60,559 bases of DNA. Origin: Calditrichota bacterium (GTDB lineage: Bacteria > CLD3). The first letter of the stretch is position 1. Every line of letters starts with the position of its first letter. The notes under the pieces were generated by a model. The model searched no databases. It was given only the letters and a program-made list of their open reading frames with translations, and was not told where the DNA came from. The translations under genes and the position numbers were made by a program. Of this stretch, positions 24,245-33,232 are shown in pieces. Location of the stretch: assembly GCA_008501735.1 (NCBI GenBank), contig QQUF01000024.1, forward strand, positions 1 to 60,559. The letters run 5' to 3'.

Positions 24245-25418
24245 TGTTTCTCATCAGTTTATTTTCATAAAAATAATAGGCGAAAAGCATAATCCATTGC
24301 GAAATGGCACTCGAAATTAATGCTCCGAGCAAACCCTTTCGGGGAATGAAATAAAAATTAAGAATTCCGTTCAAAACAACTCCCAGAACATTGACCAAAA
24401 GAACTTTATTTTGAAGGTTTGTTTTGTAAAGGAAATAAATTTTGGGAAGGTAAACGTAAACCGGCAAAACAAAAAGCCCACCAAAAATGAAAATCTCATA
24501 ATCAAATTCAAAATTGTAAAAATTTTCTAACACAATATTCAAAGTAAAAATGAAAATTGGAATCACCAAAATTCCAAAAAAACTGAGTTTTTTTGTGATT
24601 TTTTGAATTGACTCGAAATTCAACCTGTAAACATTTTTTGCAAAAGGAACTAACAGAAAATTTGCAAAGGCTTGAAAATAAATCAGAAAATTTATCAGAA
24701 TTTGGTATTTCCCAACTTCTGCTTCCGTAAGAAAAAATGCCACACAGTAAAGGTCTGTTCGGGATTGAAGCATTCCACTAACTTCCAAAGCAAAAAAAGG
24801 CAAACACATTAAAAGAATTTGGTAATCGAAACTGAATTTTAGTTTTGATTGGACTCTTTCCCAGAAGAAAATCGTAAAAGCCAATGCTTTCAAAATTGTT
24901 AAAATTGTAAAAATTAGAACTAAAAACTCTAATGAAAGTTGGTCTTTTTGAAAATAAATGAACCCTAAAATTGTAACTAAACTAACAATTTCAACTAAAA
25001 CCGAAAAGTTAAATTTTCTTTCGTAAATCACCAAAACATTAAAAGATTGGTGAATGAAATTAGCGAAGACAAAAAGAAAAACTAAAACTGAAATATTTAA
25101 GTCAAACCCACTTAGACTTAGGAAAGGAATTATAAGGAAAACCAATGAAAAGCGAGTTAGGAATACTGTTTTCCAAGTTTCAGGAATTAACGAGGGGTTT
25201 TGTGAAAATTTTCTAAGAAGAAATTCTTTGTTGCCAAAAGACAAAAATTGCGAGGCTAAGTTGACAAAAATCATCAAAAAGACAAATTCTCCCCACAACT
25301 CAACAGAAGCAAAATGAATCACCAAAAATGAAACAAGAACGTTTGAAATCGGCAACACCAAATTGTTGAGGGAGTTTGAGAAAATTATTGAAAGTCGTTT
25401 TCGGATTTTTAGGTTCAT
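24225..25418 (-). CDS. Oligosaccharide flippase family (Wzx/MATE-like) membrane protein
   Basis: This 397-residue, very hydrophobic protein has about twelve membrane helices and no signal peptide cleavage site. The N-terminal pattern (SNVLVSFLVIHFASVELWGEF) and the even spread of helices match polysaccharide-biosynthesis flippases of the MOP superfamily, which turn lipid-linked sugars across the inner membrane. The C-terminal PRKGLLGALISSAISQW segment is typical of this family. It is a little short (usually 400-480). It is coupled to the methyltransferase 23402-24244. No other surface-glycan genes are next to it. Confidence 0.75.
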   Translation of the reverse strand: MNLKIRKRLSIIFSNSLNNLVLPISNVLVSFLVIHFASVELWGEFVFLMIFVNLASQFLSFGNKEFLLRKFSQNPSLIPETWKTVFLTRFSLVFLIIPFLSLSGFDLNISVLVFLFVFANFIHQSFNVLVIYERKFNFSVLVEIVSLVTILGFIYFQKDQLSLEFLVLIFTILTILKALAFTIFFWERVQSKLKFSFDYQILLMCLPFFALEVSGMLQSRTDLYCVAFFLTEAEVGKYQILINFLIYFQAFANFLLVPFAKNVYRLNFESIQKITKKLSFFGILVIPIFIFTLNIVLENFYNFEFDYEIFIFGGLFVLPVYVYLPKIYFLYKTNLQNKVLLVNVLGVVLNGILNFYFIPRKGLLGALISSAISQWIMLFAYYFYENKLMRNNEITLS

Positions 25419-25479
25419 TTTATCAAAATAAAATAATTGTTACTGAATAATTAAAAATTTACCACTTGTTGTAAGTGTT

Positions 25480-25508
25480 TTGATTCTAAAGGTTAGTTTT
25501 TGTATCTT
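25480..25508 (+). promoter_or_regulatory. Putative sigma-70 promoter of the HIT-protein gene
   Basis: TTGATT (25480-25485) and TATCTT (25503-25508) have a 17-base spacer and lie about 40 bases before ATG 25550. The fit is moderate. It sits in the divergent gap between the flippase and HIT genes. Confidence 0.5.
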
Positions 25509-25549
25509 AGCAAAAATTTTTGAAAAACTAAATTTTTTATGGAAAAAAT

Positions 25550-25894
25550 ATGAGTGCAAATTGTATTTTTTGCAAAATCATTAAAAAAGAAATTCCTGCA
25601 GAGATTATTTTTGAAGACGAGAATGTTCTTGCATTTAAAGACTTGAATCCTCAAGCACCTTTTCACTTTTTGGTGATTCCGAAGCAACATTTAGAAACTG
25701 TAAATGATTTGCAAACAAATTCTGAAATCGGAGGTAAAGTGATTTCAACTGCTGCAAAAATTGCTGAAAAATTCGGTTTTTCAGAATCAGGTTATCGAAC
25801 TATTTTTAATTGTAATAAAGATGGTGGTCAAGAAGTATTTCATCTTCATTTACACCTTTTGGGTGGAAGAAAACTGAATTGGCCTCCAGGATAA
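25550..25894 (+). CDS. HIT-family nucleotide hydrolase (HINT-like)
   Basis: This 114-residue histidine-triad protein begins CIFCKIIKKEIPAEIIFEDE, as bacterial HINT proteins do. It ends with the triad VFHLHLHLLGGRKLNWPPG, in which the second or central His of HxHxH is the catalytic nucleophile. HINT enzymes cleave AMP-lysine-type phosphoramidates and are cytoplasmic housekeeping proteins. Length is standard. It appears monocistronic, with a promoter-like sequence at 25480-25508; a T9SS cargo gene follows 39 bases later. Confidence 0.95.
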   Translation: MSANCIFCKIIKKEIPAEIIFEDENVLAFKDLNPQAPFHFLVIPKQHLETVNDLQTNSEIGGKVISTAAKIAEKFGFSESGYRTIFNCNKDGGQEVFHLHLHLLGGRKLNWPPG

Positions 25895-25933
25895 AATCGC
25901 AAACTTTAATTTAAATTATAGGATTTTTTTCAA

Positions 25934-27844
25934 ATGAAAAACCTAAAGAAAACTTTAACTGTCGGATTTTTGGGAACAATGGCAATTTATGCAATTGCTG
26001 CAAATCCGGGTGACATTATCGTCAATGAAATTATGCAAAACCCATCTGTTATTAGCGACAATGATGGTGAGTATGTTGAAATTTATAACACAACAAATGC
26101 TGCAATTGACATTGAAGGTTGGATTCTAAGAGACAAAGATAGTGATTCACACACTATTGCAAATGGAGCTCCTTTGGAAGTTCCTCCAGGTGGTTTTTTA
26201 GTTCTCGGTAGAAATTCAGATTCAACAGTAAATGGTGGTGTTTCAGTTGATTATCAATTTGCAACATTCCAACTCTCCAACTCTTCAGATGAAGTAATTC
26301 TTGAAGAAAATGGTGTTGTTATTGATAGTGTCGGTTATGATGACGGTTCAACTTTTCCTGACCCAAATGGCTTTTCAATGGAATTACTTTCAACTGCTTT
26401 AGATAATACTCTTGGTGCAAACTGGGCAGCAGCTGACTCTTTGGCAACTTATGGAACTGGTGACAACAGAGGAACTCCTGGAGCTCAAAATTCAACTGCT
26501 GTTTCTTGTGCAGCTGGAACTGGAAATGCTTCTGTAACACAAAACTTATTTTCTGATAACACAGCAACTTCTTTAGATTTTTCTTTCGTAGGCGTTGATG
26601 TTTTAGACTATGGAACAATTGAAGTTACTATTCCTTTCGAATGGTTTTGGACAGGAAACGCAAGTGATGTTTCTTTAACAGGTGGAATTGCTGGTTCAAA
26701 TATTACAATTGAAGGAGATGGTTCTGACGACGAACCTTACATTATTACTGTTGATGGCTTTGACCAACCTGGAGATGATTTGGGAGATATTTCAATTTCC
26801 GCACTTACAACTCCTACAATACTGAATGCTAGTGGATTTAATTTCCATTTTGCAACAGGTGGAGATGTTGGAAGTGGTTGTGAAACTCCAGAACCGATAA
26901 CTTCTGTTAATGTTTGGGTTTATGGTGGATTTACTGACATTGATGACATTCAACAAGATATTGCAGGTGGTTGTGAATCTGTGTTAGAAGGAGATACTTT
27001 AGCAATTCAAGCAGTTGTTAGTGTTGAACCTGGAGTTTTTCGTTCAAATGGTTTAGATATTTATGTTGACGATGCAACTGGTGGTGTTAATGTTTTCACT
27101 TTTGCTGGAAATTTTAGTAATCTCCAAAGAGGTGATGAAATTGTTTTAATCGGTAGTGTTGATACATTTAGTGGAAAAACTGAATTACTTTATTTAGCAC
27201 ACGAAATTGTTTCTTCAAACAATCCAATCGCAATTGAAACAATTACAATTGGCGACATCGGTGAAGCTTACGAAGGAAAACTTGTTTACATTGCAGGTGT
27301 TGATACAGTCGCAAGTTCCGCTCTCGGACCTTGGCCAGTAACTGGTGGTGGAGAAACTGAAATTACAGACGGAACTGATGTTGCAACAATTAGAATTGAT
27401 GGCGATACAGAAATCGCTGATAGTTCTTTCACTCCTGTTTTTCCTGCAAACATTGCAGGAATTATCGCACAATTCGACGCAGATTCTCCTTGTGATAGTA
27501 ATTACTCAATTCAGCCAAGAGATTTAGCCGACTTGGATTTCACTGTTTCAGTTGAAGAAATTAGTAACGGAGTTGTTGTAAAGGATTACTCACTCTCTCA
27601 AAACTTCCCTAATCCTTTCAACCCAACTACTGAAATTAACTTCTCTTTACCAAATGAAACTAAAGTAACTATTGACATTTACAATGTTTTAGGGCAAAAA
27701 GTCTTAACTCTTTTAGACAGAAAAATCAAACAAGGTTCGCATTCAATTACTTTTGATGCAAAAAATCTTTCAAGTGGTGCTTATTTTTACAGACTTACAA
27801 CTGATGACTTTGTTCAAACCAAAAAAATGTTACTCTTGAAGTAA
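25934..27844 (+). CDS. Secreted lamin-tail-domain protein with type IX sorting domain
   Basis: This 636-residue exported protein has a signal peptide of about 23 residues (ending AIAAN). A lamin-tail domain spans about 25-150 (IVNEIMQNPSVISDNDGEYVE, then IEGWILRDKD and VPPGGFLVLG). The middle is acidic and rich in Gly/Thr, with an OB-like stretch (about 340-520; DIQQDIAGG, GDEIVLIGSV, YEGKLVYIAGV). The C-terminal T9SS type A domain (about 555-636) starts NFPNPFNPTTEI and ends in KKMLLLK. It would be exported by Sec, then carried across the outer membrane by T9SS and anchored or released. Lamin-tail domains are often linked to nucleases or surface enzymes, but no catalytic domain is recognised here. 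Confidence 0.85.
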   Translation: MKNLKKTLTVGFLGTMAIYAIAANPGDIIVNEIMQNPSVISDNDGEYVEIYNTTNAAIDIEGWILRDKDSDSHTIANGAPLEVPPGGFLVLGRNSDSTVNGGVSVDYQFATFQLSNSSDEVILEENGVVIDSVGYDDGSTFPDPNGFSMELLSTALDNTLGANWAAADSLATYGTGDNRGTPGAQNSTAVSCAAGTGNASVTQNLFSDNTATSLDFSFVGVDVLDYGTIEVTIPFEWFWTGNASDVSLTGGIAGSNITIEGDGSDDEPYIITVDGFDQPGDDLGDISISALTTPTILNASGFNFHFATGGDVGSGCETPEPITSVNVWVYGGFTDIDDIQQDIAGGCESVLEGDTLAIQAVVSVEPGVFRSNGLDIYVDDATGGVNVFTFAGNFSNLQRGDEIVLIGSVDTFSGKTELLYLAHEIVSSNNPIAIETITIGDIGEAYEGKLVYIAGVDTVASSALGPWPVTGGGETEITDGTDVATIRIDGDTEIADSSFTPVFPANIAGIIAQFDADSPCDSNYSIQPRDLADLDFTVSVEEISNGVVVKDYSLSQNFPNPFNPTTEINFSLPNETKVTIDIYNVLGQKVLTLLDRKIKQGSHSITFDAKNLSSGAYFYRLTTDDFVQTKKMLLLK

Positions 27845-27862
27845 CATTTAATTTATCTTTTT

Positions 27863-27895
27863 AAAGGCTCTTTCACATCGAAAGAGCCTTTTTTA
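27863..27895 (+). terminator. Intrinsic terminator after the lamin-tail gene
   Basis: AAAGGCTCTTTC (27863-27874) pairs over twelve bases with GAAAGAGCCTTT (27880-27891) around loop ACATC, followed by a T run. It lies about 20 bases after the stop at 27844 and before the CotH gene. Confidence 0.92.
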
Positions 27896-27950
27896 TTTTT
27901 ACTAATTGAGTTAGATTCTTTAAATTGATTTGTTTGAAACAGAGAGTCCG

Positions 27951-30900
27951 ATGAATAAAATATTAATTACAATTTTTCTCAGCCTATTTTTTTGCATTTC
28001 TGTAAATGCTCAAAGTTCTACTTTACTAATTAATGAATTTTTGGCTTCAAATGATTCTGTTAATTTTGACGAATTTGATGAATACGATGACTGGATTGAA
28101 ATTTACAATTCAGGAAATGAGCCAATTAACCTAAGTGGAAAATTTCTGACTGATGACTTTGAAGAACTTAAAAAATGGGAAATTCCCTCAACAGATTCTA
28201 CTAAAACAACTGTGTTGCCCGACAGTACAATTTTAATTTGGTTAGATGATGATGAAGTACAAGGAATTTTACATTCAAATTTCAAACTCAACTCTGACGG
28301 AGAATTTTTAGCTCTTGTAGATTCTAACGGCGAATCAATTATTGATTCAATTTCTTTTCAGATTCAAAGACCAAATATTTCTTTTGGTAGAAAATTAAAC
28401 GAACTTTCAAAATGGCTTTTCTTTGAAGAGCCGACTCCAAATGCTCCAAACATAACAAATGGTAAAAATGGCTTTTCAAATCTGCCTATTTTTACAATTG
28501 AAGAAGGTCGTTTTTTTCCAAATATTCAAGTAAGTTTTGAAAATGCAAATTCTGAAATTTACTTTACAACTGATTCTTCTGACCCAATAGTAGGAGTTTC
28601 AAATTTATACTCAAACCCAATATTTTTAGACACAACAACTGTCATTCGTGCTATTACAGTTGAAAATGAAAAATTTCCTTCAAAAATCATTTCTAAAACT
28701 TATTTAATTGAAGAAAGTTTTAACCTTCCTACTATCTCTTTAGTTACAAATCCGCCAAATCTATGGGATTGGAATACAGGAATTTATGTAAAAGGACCAA
28801 ATGCAGCACCAAATATACCTCACTTTGGAGCAAATTTTTGGATGGATTGGGAAAAGCATTCTTCACTAAGTTACTTTGAAGAAGATGGCTCAAAAGTGTT
28901 TTCAACTGATTTAGGAATAAAAATTTATGGAGGTTGGAGTCGAGTTTTTCCTAAAAAGTCTTTTTCTATAAATTTTGATAAAAAATATGATTTAGACAAA
29001 TTAGAGATTAATATTTTTGAAGACAAACCTCACATTGATGAGTTTGGTTCTTTGGTTTTGAGAGCAGATGCAAGAGGTGGAGTTAGAATTAGAAATGAGT
29101 TGATGTATCAAATACACAAACAAATGAAATCTCAACTTGGAATGCAAACTTACAAACCTACAGTTTTGTATTTAAACGGCGAATATTGGGGGATATATAA
29201 CTTGATGGAAAAAAAAGGAAATGCTTTCATTGAGAGAAATTATGGTTACAAAAATATTGATATGCTTTCCAATGTTGGAAATGATTCTTTAGAGATTCTT
29301 TATGGGAGTGAAACTGAATACTTAAATTTATTAGATTTTATGAATCAAAATGATATTACGCAAGACAGCATTTATGAGCAATTGAAGGAAAGAATCAATT
29401 TTAATGAATATATTGATTTTTGGATTTATGAAATTTATTCGAGCAAAGGCGATACTTACGCGAACATTCGTTATTGGAGGCCACAAGAAGAAGGTGGGAA
29501 ATGGCATTGGATAGGTTTTGACTATGATTGGTGGTTAGGATTGAATGAAAATACTTTGGAAAGAATGCTAAATGAGGAACAAGGAAATGCTATTGGAATG
29601 TGGACAATCGGAAGAATGATGAAAAATCCTAAATTTAGGAATGATTTTATCAACAGGTTTTGTGATTACCTTAACACAACAATGAAGCCTGAAAATGCTG
29701 TTCAAATTGTACAAGAAGTTAAGAATGTAATTATTGAAGAAATGCCAAAAGATTTAGAGAAATGGAATTTAGATTTTGAAGAATGGAATAATGAAGTTGA
29801 TAAAATCATTGAATTTGTTTCTTTTAGACCCGATTCAATACGAAGTTTCATAAAAAGTAGATTTAATTTAGAAGGCGAGACTGAAATAAATTTGAATGTA
29901 GGAAGTGGTGAAGGAAAAATTAAAATTAGCACTCTAAGTTTAGAAACCTTTCCTTGGAATGGGAAATACCTTCAAGGAATTCCTGTAACTATCGAAGCAA
30001 TTCCAGAAATTGGTTACAAATTTACAGGTTGGGAAAACGAAGATTTGGAGAAAAATTTTACTCTGAACCCAGATTCAGCAAATTTTGCTTTTACAGCTAA
30101 TTTTGAAAGAGAGTACGATTTACCAATTGTAATCAATGAAATTAATTTTCAATCTGGTCAAGAATTAAACTCTGGCGATTGGATTGAATTAATAAATATT
30201 TCAGAAGAAAAAATTAATCTTAAAGATTGGTCTTTCACTGATTCACAAAACAATTCATTCAAAATCCATAAAGATTTTGAAATTAAACCTAATTCTTGTG
30301 TTGTCCTTTGTCAAGATTCTTTAAAATTTGAAAAGGCTTTTCCTCAAAGTAAAAACTTCATTGGGAATTTTACTTTTGGATTAAATAAATTAAATGAAAC
30401 TGTCAAAATTATTGATTCAAATTCAAGGTTAATAGATTCTCTAACTTATAGCATTTTACCACCTTGGCAATTTATTGAAAATAATTCTGAGTTTACAATT
30501 CAACTTGAAGACCCAACTCTAAACAACACAAAATTTGAAAATTGGAAAATTTCAAATTTCAAAGGAGGCACACCCGAGTTTGTAAACTTCAATCCTCCTA
30601 CAAACATAAACTTACTAACACCTGAAAACGAAAAAGAAATTAATTCAAACTATGTTTACTTTTCTTGGAATACAGAATGGGAAATAGAATCAAATGATAA
30701 ATTATTTTATAACTTTCATTTATGGGGAAATGGTCTAGACACAACATTAACTGATTTAGATTTCGAATATTTAGAAAATCAAAATGAAATAAAATTAGAA
30801 AATCAGAAAGAATACTTTTGGCAAATTGAAACGATATTTCTAAATGACACTCTTAAAAGTGAGATTAATAAATTCACTTTACTTTATAAGAAACAAGAGC

Positions 30901-31190
30901 CTATAATTATCGAAAATTTCGAAATTTTCCAAAACTACCCTAACCCATTTAATCCTTCAACAAAAATTAAAATTGCTATTCCTCAAAAATCAAAAGTGAG
31001 TCTTAAGATTTTCAATATTTTAGGGCAGGAAGTTAAAAATCTGCTGAACGAAAATCTTGATTTTGGTTTTCACGAAATCATTTGGTATGGGACGAACAAT
31101 GAAGGGAAAAATGTTTCAAGTGGAATATATTTCTACAAAATTGAGACAAGTAATTTCAGAGAAGTTAAAAAGATGCTTCTAATTCGATAA
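27951..31190 (+). CDS. Secreted CotH-kinase protein with lamin-tail, chitobiase-like and type IX sorting domains
   Basis: This protein of about 1079 residues has a signal peptide (about 1-20, ending VNAQ). Domains in order: lamin-tail (about 22-150; LINEFLASND, DDWIEIYNSGNEPINLSG), a chitobiase/hexosaminidase C-terminal-like domain (about 178-255; EIYFTTDSSDP, IRAITVEN), a CotH kinase domain (about 260-615) with GGWSRVFPKKSFSINF, LMEKKGNAFIERNYGY and the acidic WIGFDYDWWLG. A short InlB-like repeat follows (GYKFTGWENEDLEKNFT), then a second lamin-tail (about 725-860) and a T9SS sorting domain (NYPNPFNPSTKI to the end). CotH proteins phosphorylate secreted proteins. ATG 27951 is chosen because it starts the signal peptide directly; TTG 27930 is in frame upstream. 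Confidence 0.88.
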   Translation: MNKILITIFLSLFFCISVNAQSSTLLINEFLASNDSVNFDEFDEYDDWIEIYNSGNEPINLSGKFLTDDFEELKKWEIPSTDSTKTTVLPDSTILIWLDDDEVQGILHSNFKLNSDGEFLALVDSNGESIIDSISFQIQRPNISFGRKLNELSKWLFFEEPTPNAPNITNGKNGFSNLPIFTIEEGRFFPNIQVSFENANSEIYFTTDSSDPIVGVSNLYSNPIFLDTTTVIRAITVENEKFPSKIISKTYLIEESFNLPTISLVTNPPNLWDWNTGIYVKGPNAAPNIPHFGANFWMDWEKHSSLSYFEEDGSKVFSTDLGIKIYGGWSRVFPKKSFSINFDKKYDLDKLEINIFEDKPHIDEFGSLVLRADARGGVRIRNELMYQIHKQMKSQLGMQTYKPTVLYLNGEYWGIYNLMEKKGNAFIERNYGYKNIDMLSNVGNDSLEILYGSETEYLNLLDFMNQNDITQDSIYEQLKERINFNEYIDFWIYEIYSSKGDTYANIRYWRPQEEGGKWHWIGFDYDWWLGLNENTLERMLNEEQGNAIGMWTIGRMMKNPKFRNDFINRFCDYLNTTMKPENAVQIVQEVKNVIIEEMPKDLEKWNLDFEEWNNEVDKIIEFVSFRPDSIRSFIKSRFNLEGETEINLNVGSGEGKIKISTLSLETFPWNGKYLQGIPVTIEAIPEIGYKFTGWENEDLEKNFTLNPDSANFAFTANFEREYDLPIVINEINFQSGQELNSGDWIELINISEEKINLKDWSFTDSQNNSFKIHKDFEIKPNSCVVLCQDSLKFEKAFPQSKNFIGNFTFGLNKLNETVKIIDSNSRLIDSLTYSILPPWQFIENNSEFTIQLEDPTLNNTKFENWKISNFKGGTPEFVNFNPPTNINLLTPENEKEINSNYVYFSWNTEWEIESNDKLFYNFHLWGNGLDTTLTDLDFEYLENQNEIKLENQKEYFWQIETIFLNDTLKSEINKFTLLYKKQEPIIIENFEIFQNYPNPFNPSTKIKIAIPQKSKVSLKIFNILGQEVKNLLNENLDFGFHEIIWYGTNNEGKNVSSGIYFYKIETSNFREVKKMLLIR

Positions 31191-31295
31191 AACACACATT
31201 TTATCAAATATCTCAACTTCACGTTTCTGTTTTTCATTTTTTTCTAAAACCTATTACATTAAAGCCTAATTTTTCAAAAAATTTTATAGGTAAAA

Positions 31296-33131
31296 ATGCA
31301 CGAACACTCACTAATTGGTCTATCTTTAATAATCGGACTCGGAATCTTTGCTCAATGGTTTTCTTGGCGATTACACTTACCTTCAATTCTAATCCTCTTG
31401 ATTTTTGGTTTTTTGGCTGGTCCAATCACAGAAATAATAAATCCTGATGAAGTTTTTGGGGACTTACTTTTCCCGCTTGTTTCTCTTTCGGTAGCTATAA
31501 TTTTGTTTGAAGGTGGTCTTAGTCTAAAAATTTCAAAGCTAAAAGAAATTGGAAATACGGTTAGGAATTTAGTTACAATTTGTGTTGCTGTAACTTGGGT
31601 TTTAATAACTGCTGCTTCATACTTTATTTTAGAATTCACCTTAGAACTATCAGCTCTTTTTGGTGCAATTCTTGTCGTAACAGGTCCAACAGTTGTTTTA
31701 CCGCTTCTTAGGTACATAAAACCAAAAGGAAAAATCGGTGAGATTATTCGTTGGGAAGGAATAATGAACGACCCAGTTGGTGCTATTTTGGCTGTTTTAG
31801 TTTTTGAAGCAATTATTACAGGTTCTTCAACAGGAGGAACAACTGTTTCAATTATTCTTGGCTCATTAAATGCACTTTTTATTGGTTTAGGAATTAGTGC
31901 AATTGGAGCGGGGATTTTATATATTTTCATCAAAAAATATTGGATTCCAGAGTATTTACATCCATTAGTTGCTTTGGCTTTGGTAATTATTACCTTCACT
32001 TTATCTAACGTTTTCCAGCCTGAATCGGGTTTGCTTACAGTTACTTTAATGGGCGTTTTTCTTGCAAACCAAAAATCTGTTGCTATTGGAAGTATTGTAA
32101 AATTTAAAGAAAACCTGACAATTCTTTTAATTTCTGCTCTCTTTATAATTTTGTCTGCAAGGCTCAAAATCTCAGATTTAGATTACTTAAATTGGCAAAG
32201 CGCTGCATTTTTATTTGCATTAATTTTAGTAGTAAGACCAGTTGCTATTTTTCTCTCCACAATAAAACATAAAATTTCTTGGCAAGAAAAAATTTTCTTG
32301 AGTTGGTTAGCTCCAAGAGGAATTGTAGCTGCTGCTGTTTCCTCAATTTTCGCAATTTATTTGGAACAAAAAGGTTATGAAGATGCTAAAAAATTAGTGC
32401 CTTTGACTTTTATCGTAATTATTGGAACGGTTTCAATTTATGGATTATCGGCTTTGCCTGTTGCAAGATGGTTAAAACTTGCACTTCCAAACCCACAAGG
32501 AGTTTTAATTGCAGGAGCTCACGATTGGATTTGTAAAATCGCAGTTCCACTTAAGGAATTAGGGTTTAGAGTTTTACTAATTGACACAAATTCACAAAAT
32601 ATAAGCAATGCTACATCACTTGAACTTGAAACACATTATGGGAGTGTTTTATCAGATTCAATAATTGATGAGCTTGAATTAAGTGGAATCGGTAAACTTT
32701 TGTCAATGACTTCAAACGATGAAGTAAATGCTTTGGCAGCTTTACACTTCAGAGAGATTTTTAGTAATGAAGAAGTTTATCACTTACCAGGAAAAACCAA
32801 AAACAAAGAAGATGGCAAACAAGTTCCTTTCAACTTAAGAGGAAGATTGCTTTTTGGTAAAAGCATAACTTTTGAATTACTCTCGGAATATTTTGCAAGA
32901 GGTACAGAAGTTAAAGCTACAAAACTGACTGAAAATTTTAATTTTGAAGATTACACAAATAAGTTTCAAAATAATTTTATTCCTCTTTTCTTAGTAACAG
33001 AGCAAAATGATTTGGAAATTGTTACAACGGATATTCCTTTCGCACCAACACCTAATCAGACAATTATTAGTTTGTTATTAGGTGATTCTGAAAATTTCGA
33101 TAAAATTAATTCTCAAAAAATTTGGAGTTAG
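31296..33131 (+). CDS. Na+(K+)/H+ antiporter of the CPA family with C-terminal RCK/TrkA-N domain
   Basis: The 611-residue inner-membrane protein has about twelve helices in residues 1-395, then a nucleotide-binding RCK domain (about 400-600; GVLIAGAHDWICKIAVPL, LLIDTNSQN). In the transport core, TGPTVVLPLLRYIKP and the NDP in GIMNDPVGAILAVLVFE are the unwound-helix and ion-binding segments of CPA antiporters. SWLAPRGIVAAAVSSIFA is another family signature. Close relatives are NhaP-type cell-volume or pH antiporters. The start ATG 31296 has AGGTAAAA ahead. It stands alone between two T9SS cargo genes, on the same strand. Confidence 0.9.
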   Translation: MHEHSLIGLSLIIGLGIFAQWFSWRLHLPSILILLIFGFLAGPITEIINPDEVFGDLLFPLVSLSVAIILFEGGLSLKISKLKEIGNTVRNLVTICVAVTWVLITAASYFILEFTLELSALFGAILVVTGPTVVLPLLRYIKPKGKIGEIIRWEGIMNDPVGAILAVLVFEAIITGSSTGGTTVSIILGSLNALFIGLGISAIGAGILYIFIKKYWIPEYLHPLVALALVIITFTLSNVFQPESGLLTVTLMGVFLANQKSVAIGSIVKFKENLTILLISALFIILSARLKISDLDYLNWQSAAFLFALILVVRPVAIFLSTIKHKISWQEKIFLSWLAPRGIVAAAVSSIFAIYLEQKGYEDAKKLVPLTFIVIIGTVSIYGLSALPVARWLKLALPNPQGVLIAGAHDWICKIAVPLKELGFRVLLIDTNSQNISNATSLELETHYGSVLSDSIIDELELSGIGKLLSMTSNDEVNALAALHFREIFSNEEVYHLPGKTKNKEDGKQVPFNLRGRLLFGKSITFELLSEYFARGTEVKATKLTENFNFEDYTNKFQNNFIPLFLVTEQNDLEIVTTDIPFAPTPNQTIISLLLGDSENFDKINSQKIWS

Positions 33132-33149
33132 ATGCCTTTTTATAAAAAA

Positions 33150-33175
33150 CTAAAAATTATTGAAATAATTTTTAG
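33150..33175 (+). other. AT-rich hairpin after the antiporter gene
   Basis: CTAAAAATTAT (33150-33160) pairs with ATAATTTTTAG (33165-33175) around TGAA. It has no G+C core or T run, so it is at best a weak terminator or an RNA 3'-end element. Confidence 0.35.
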
Positions 33176-33232
33176 CCAAATACTTTAAATTAATTGAATT
33201 AGACGAATCAAACCTTAACTCACGGAGATAAA

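Noticed and set aside
31352-32167. 271-codon open frame on the minus strand
   Set aside because: It lies antisense inside the antiporter membrane domain, has no ribosome-binding site and no recognisable domain; a shadow of the real gene.
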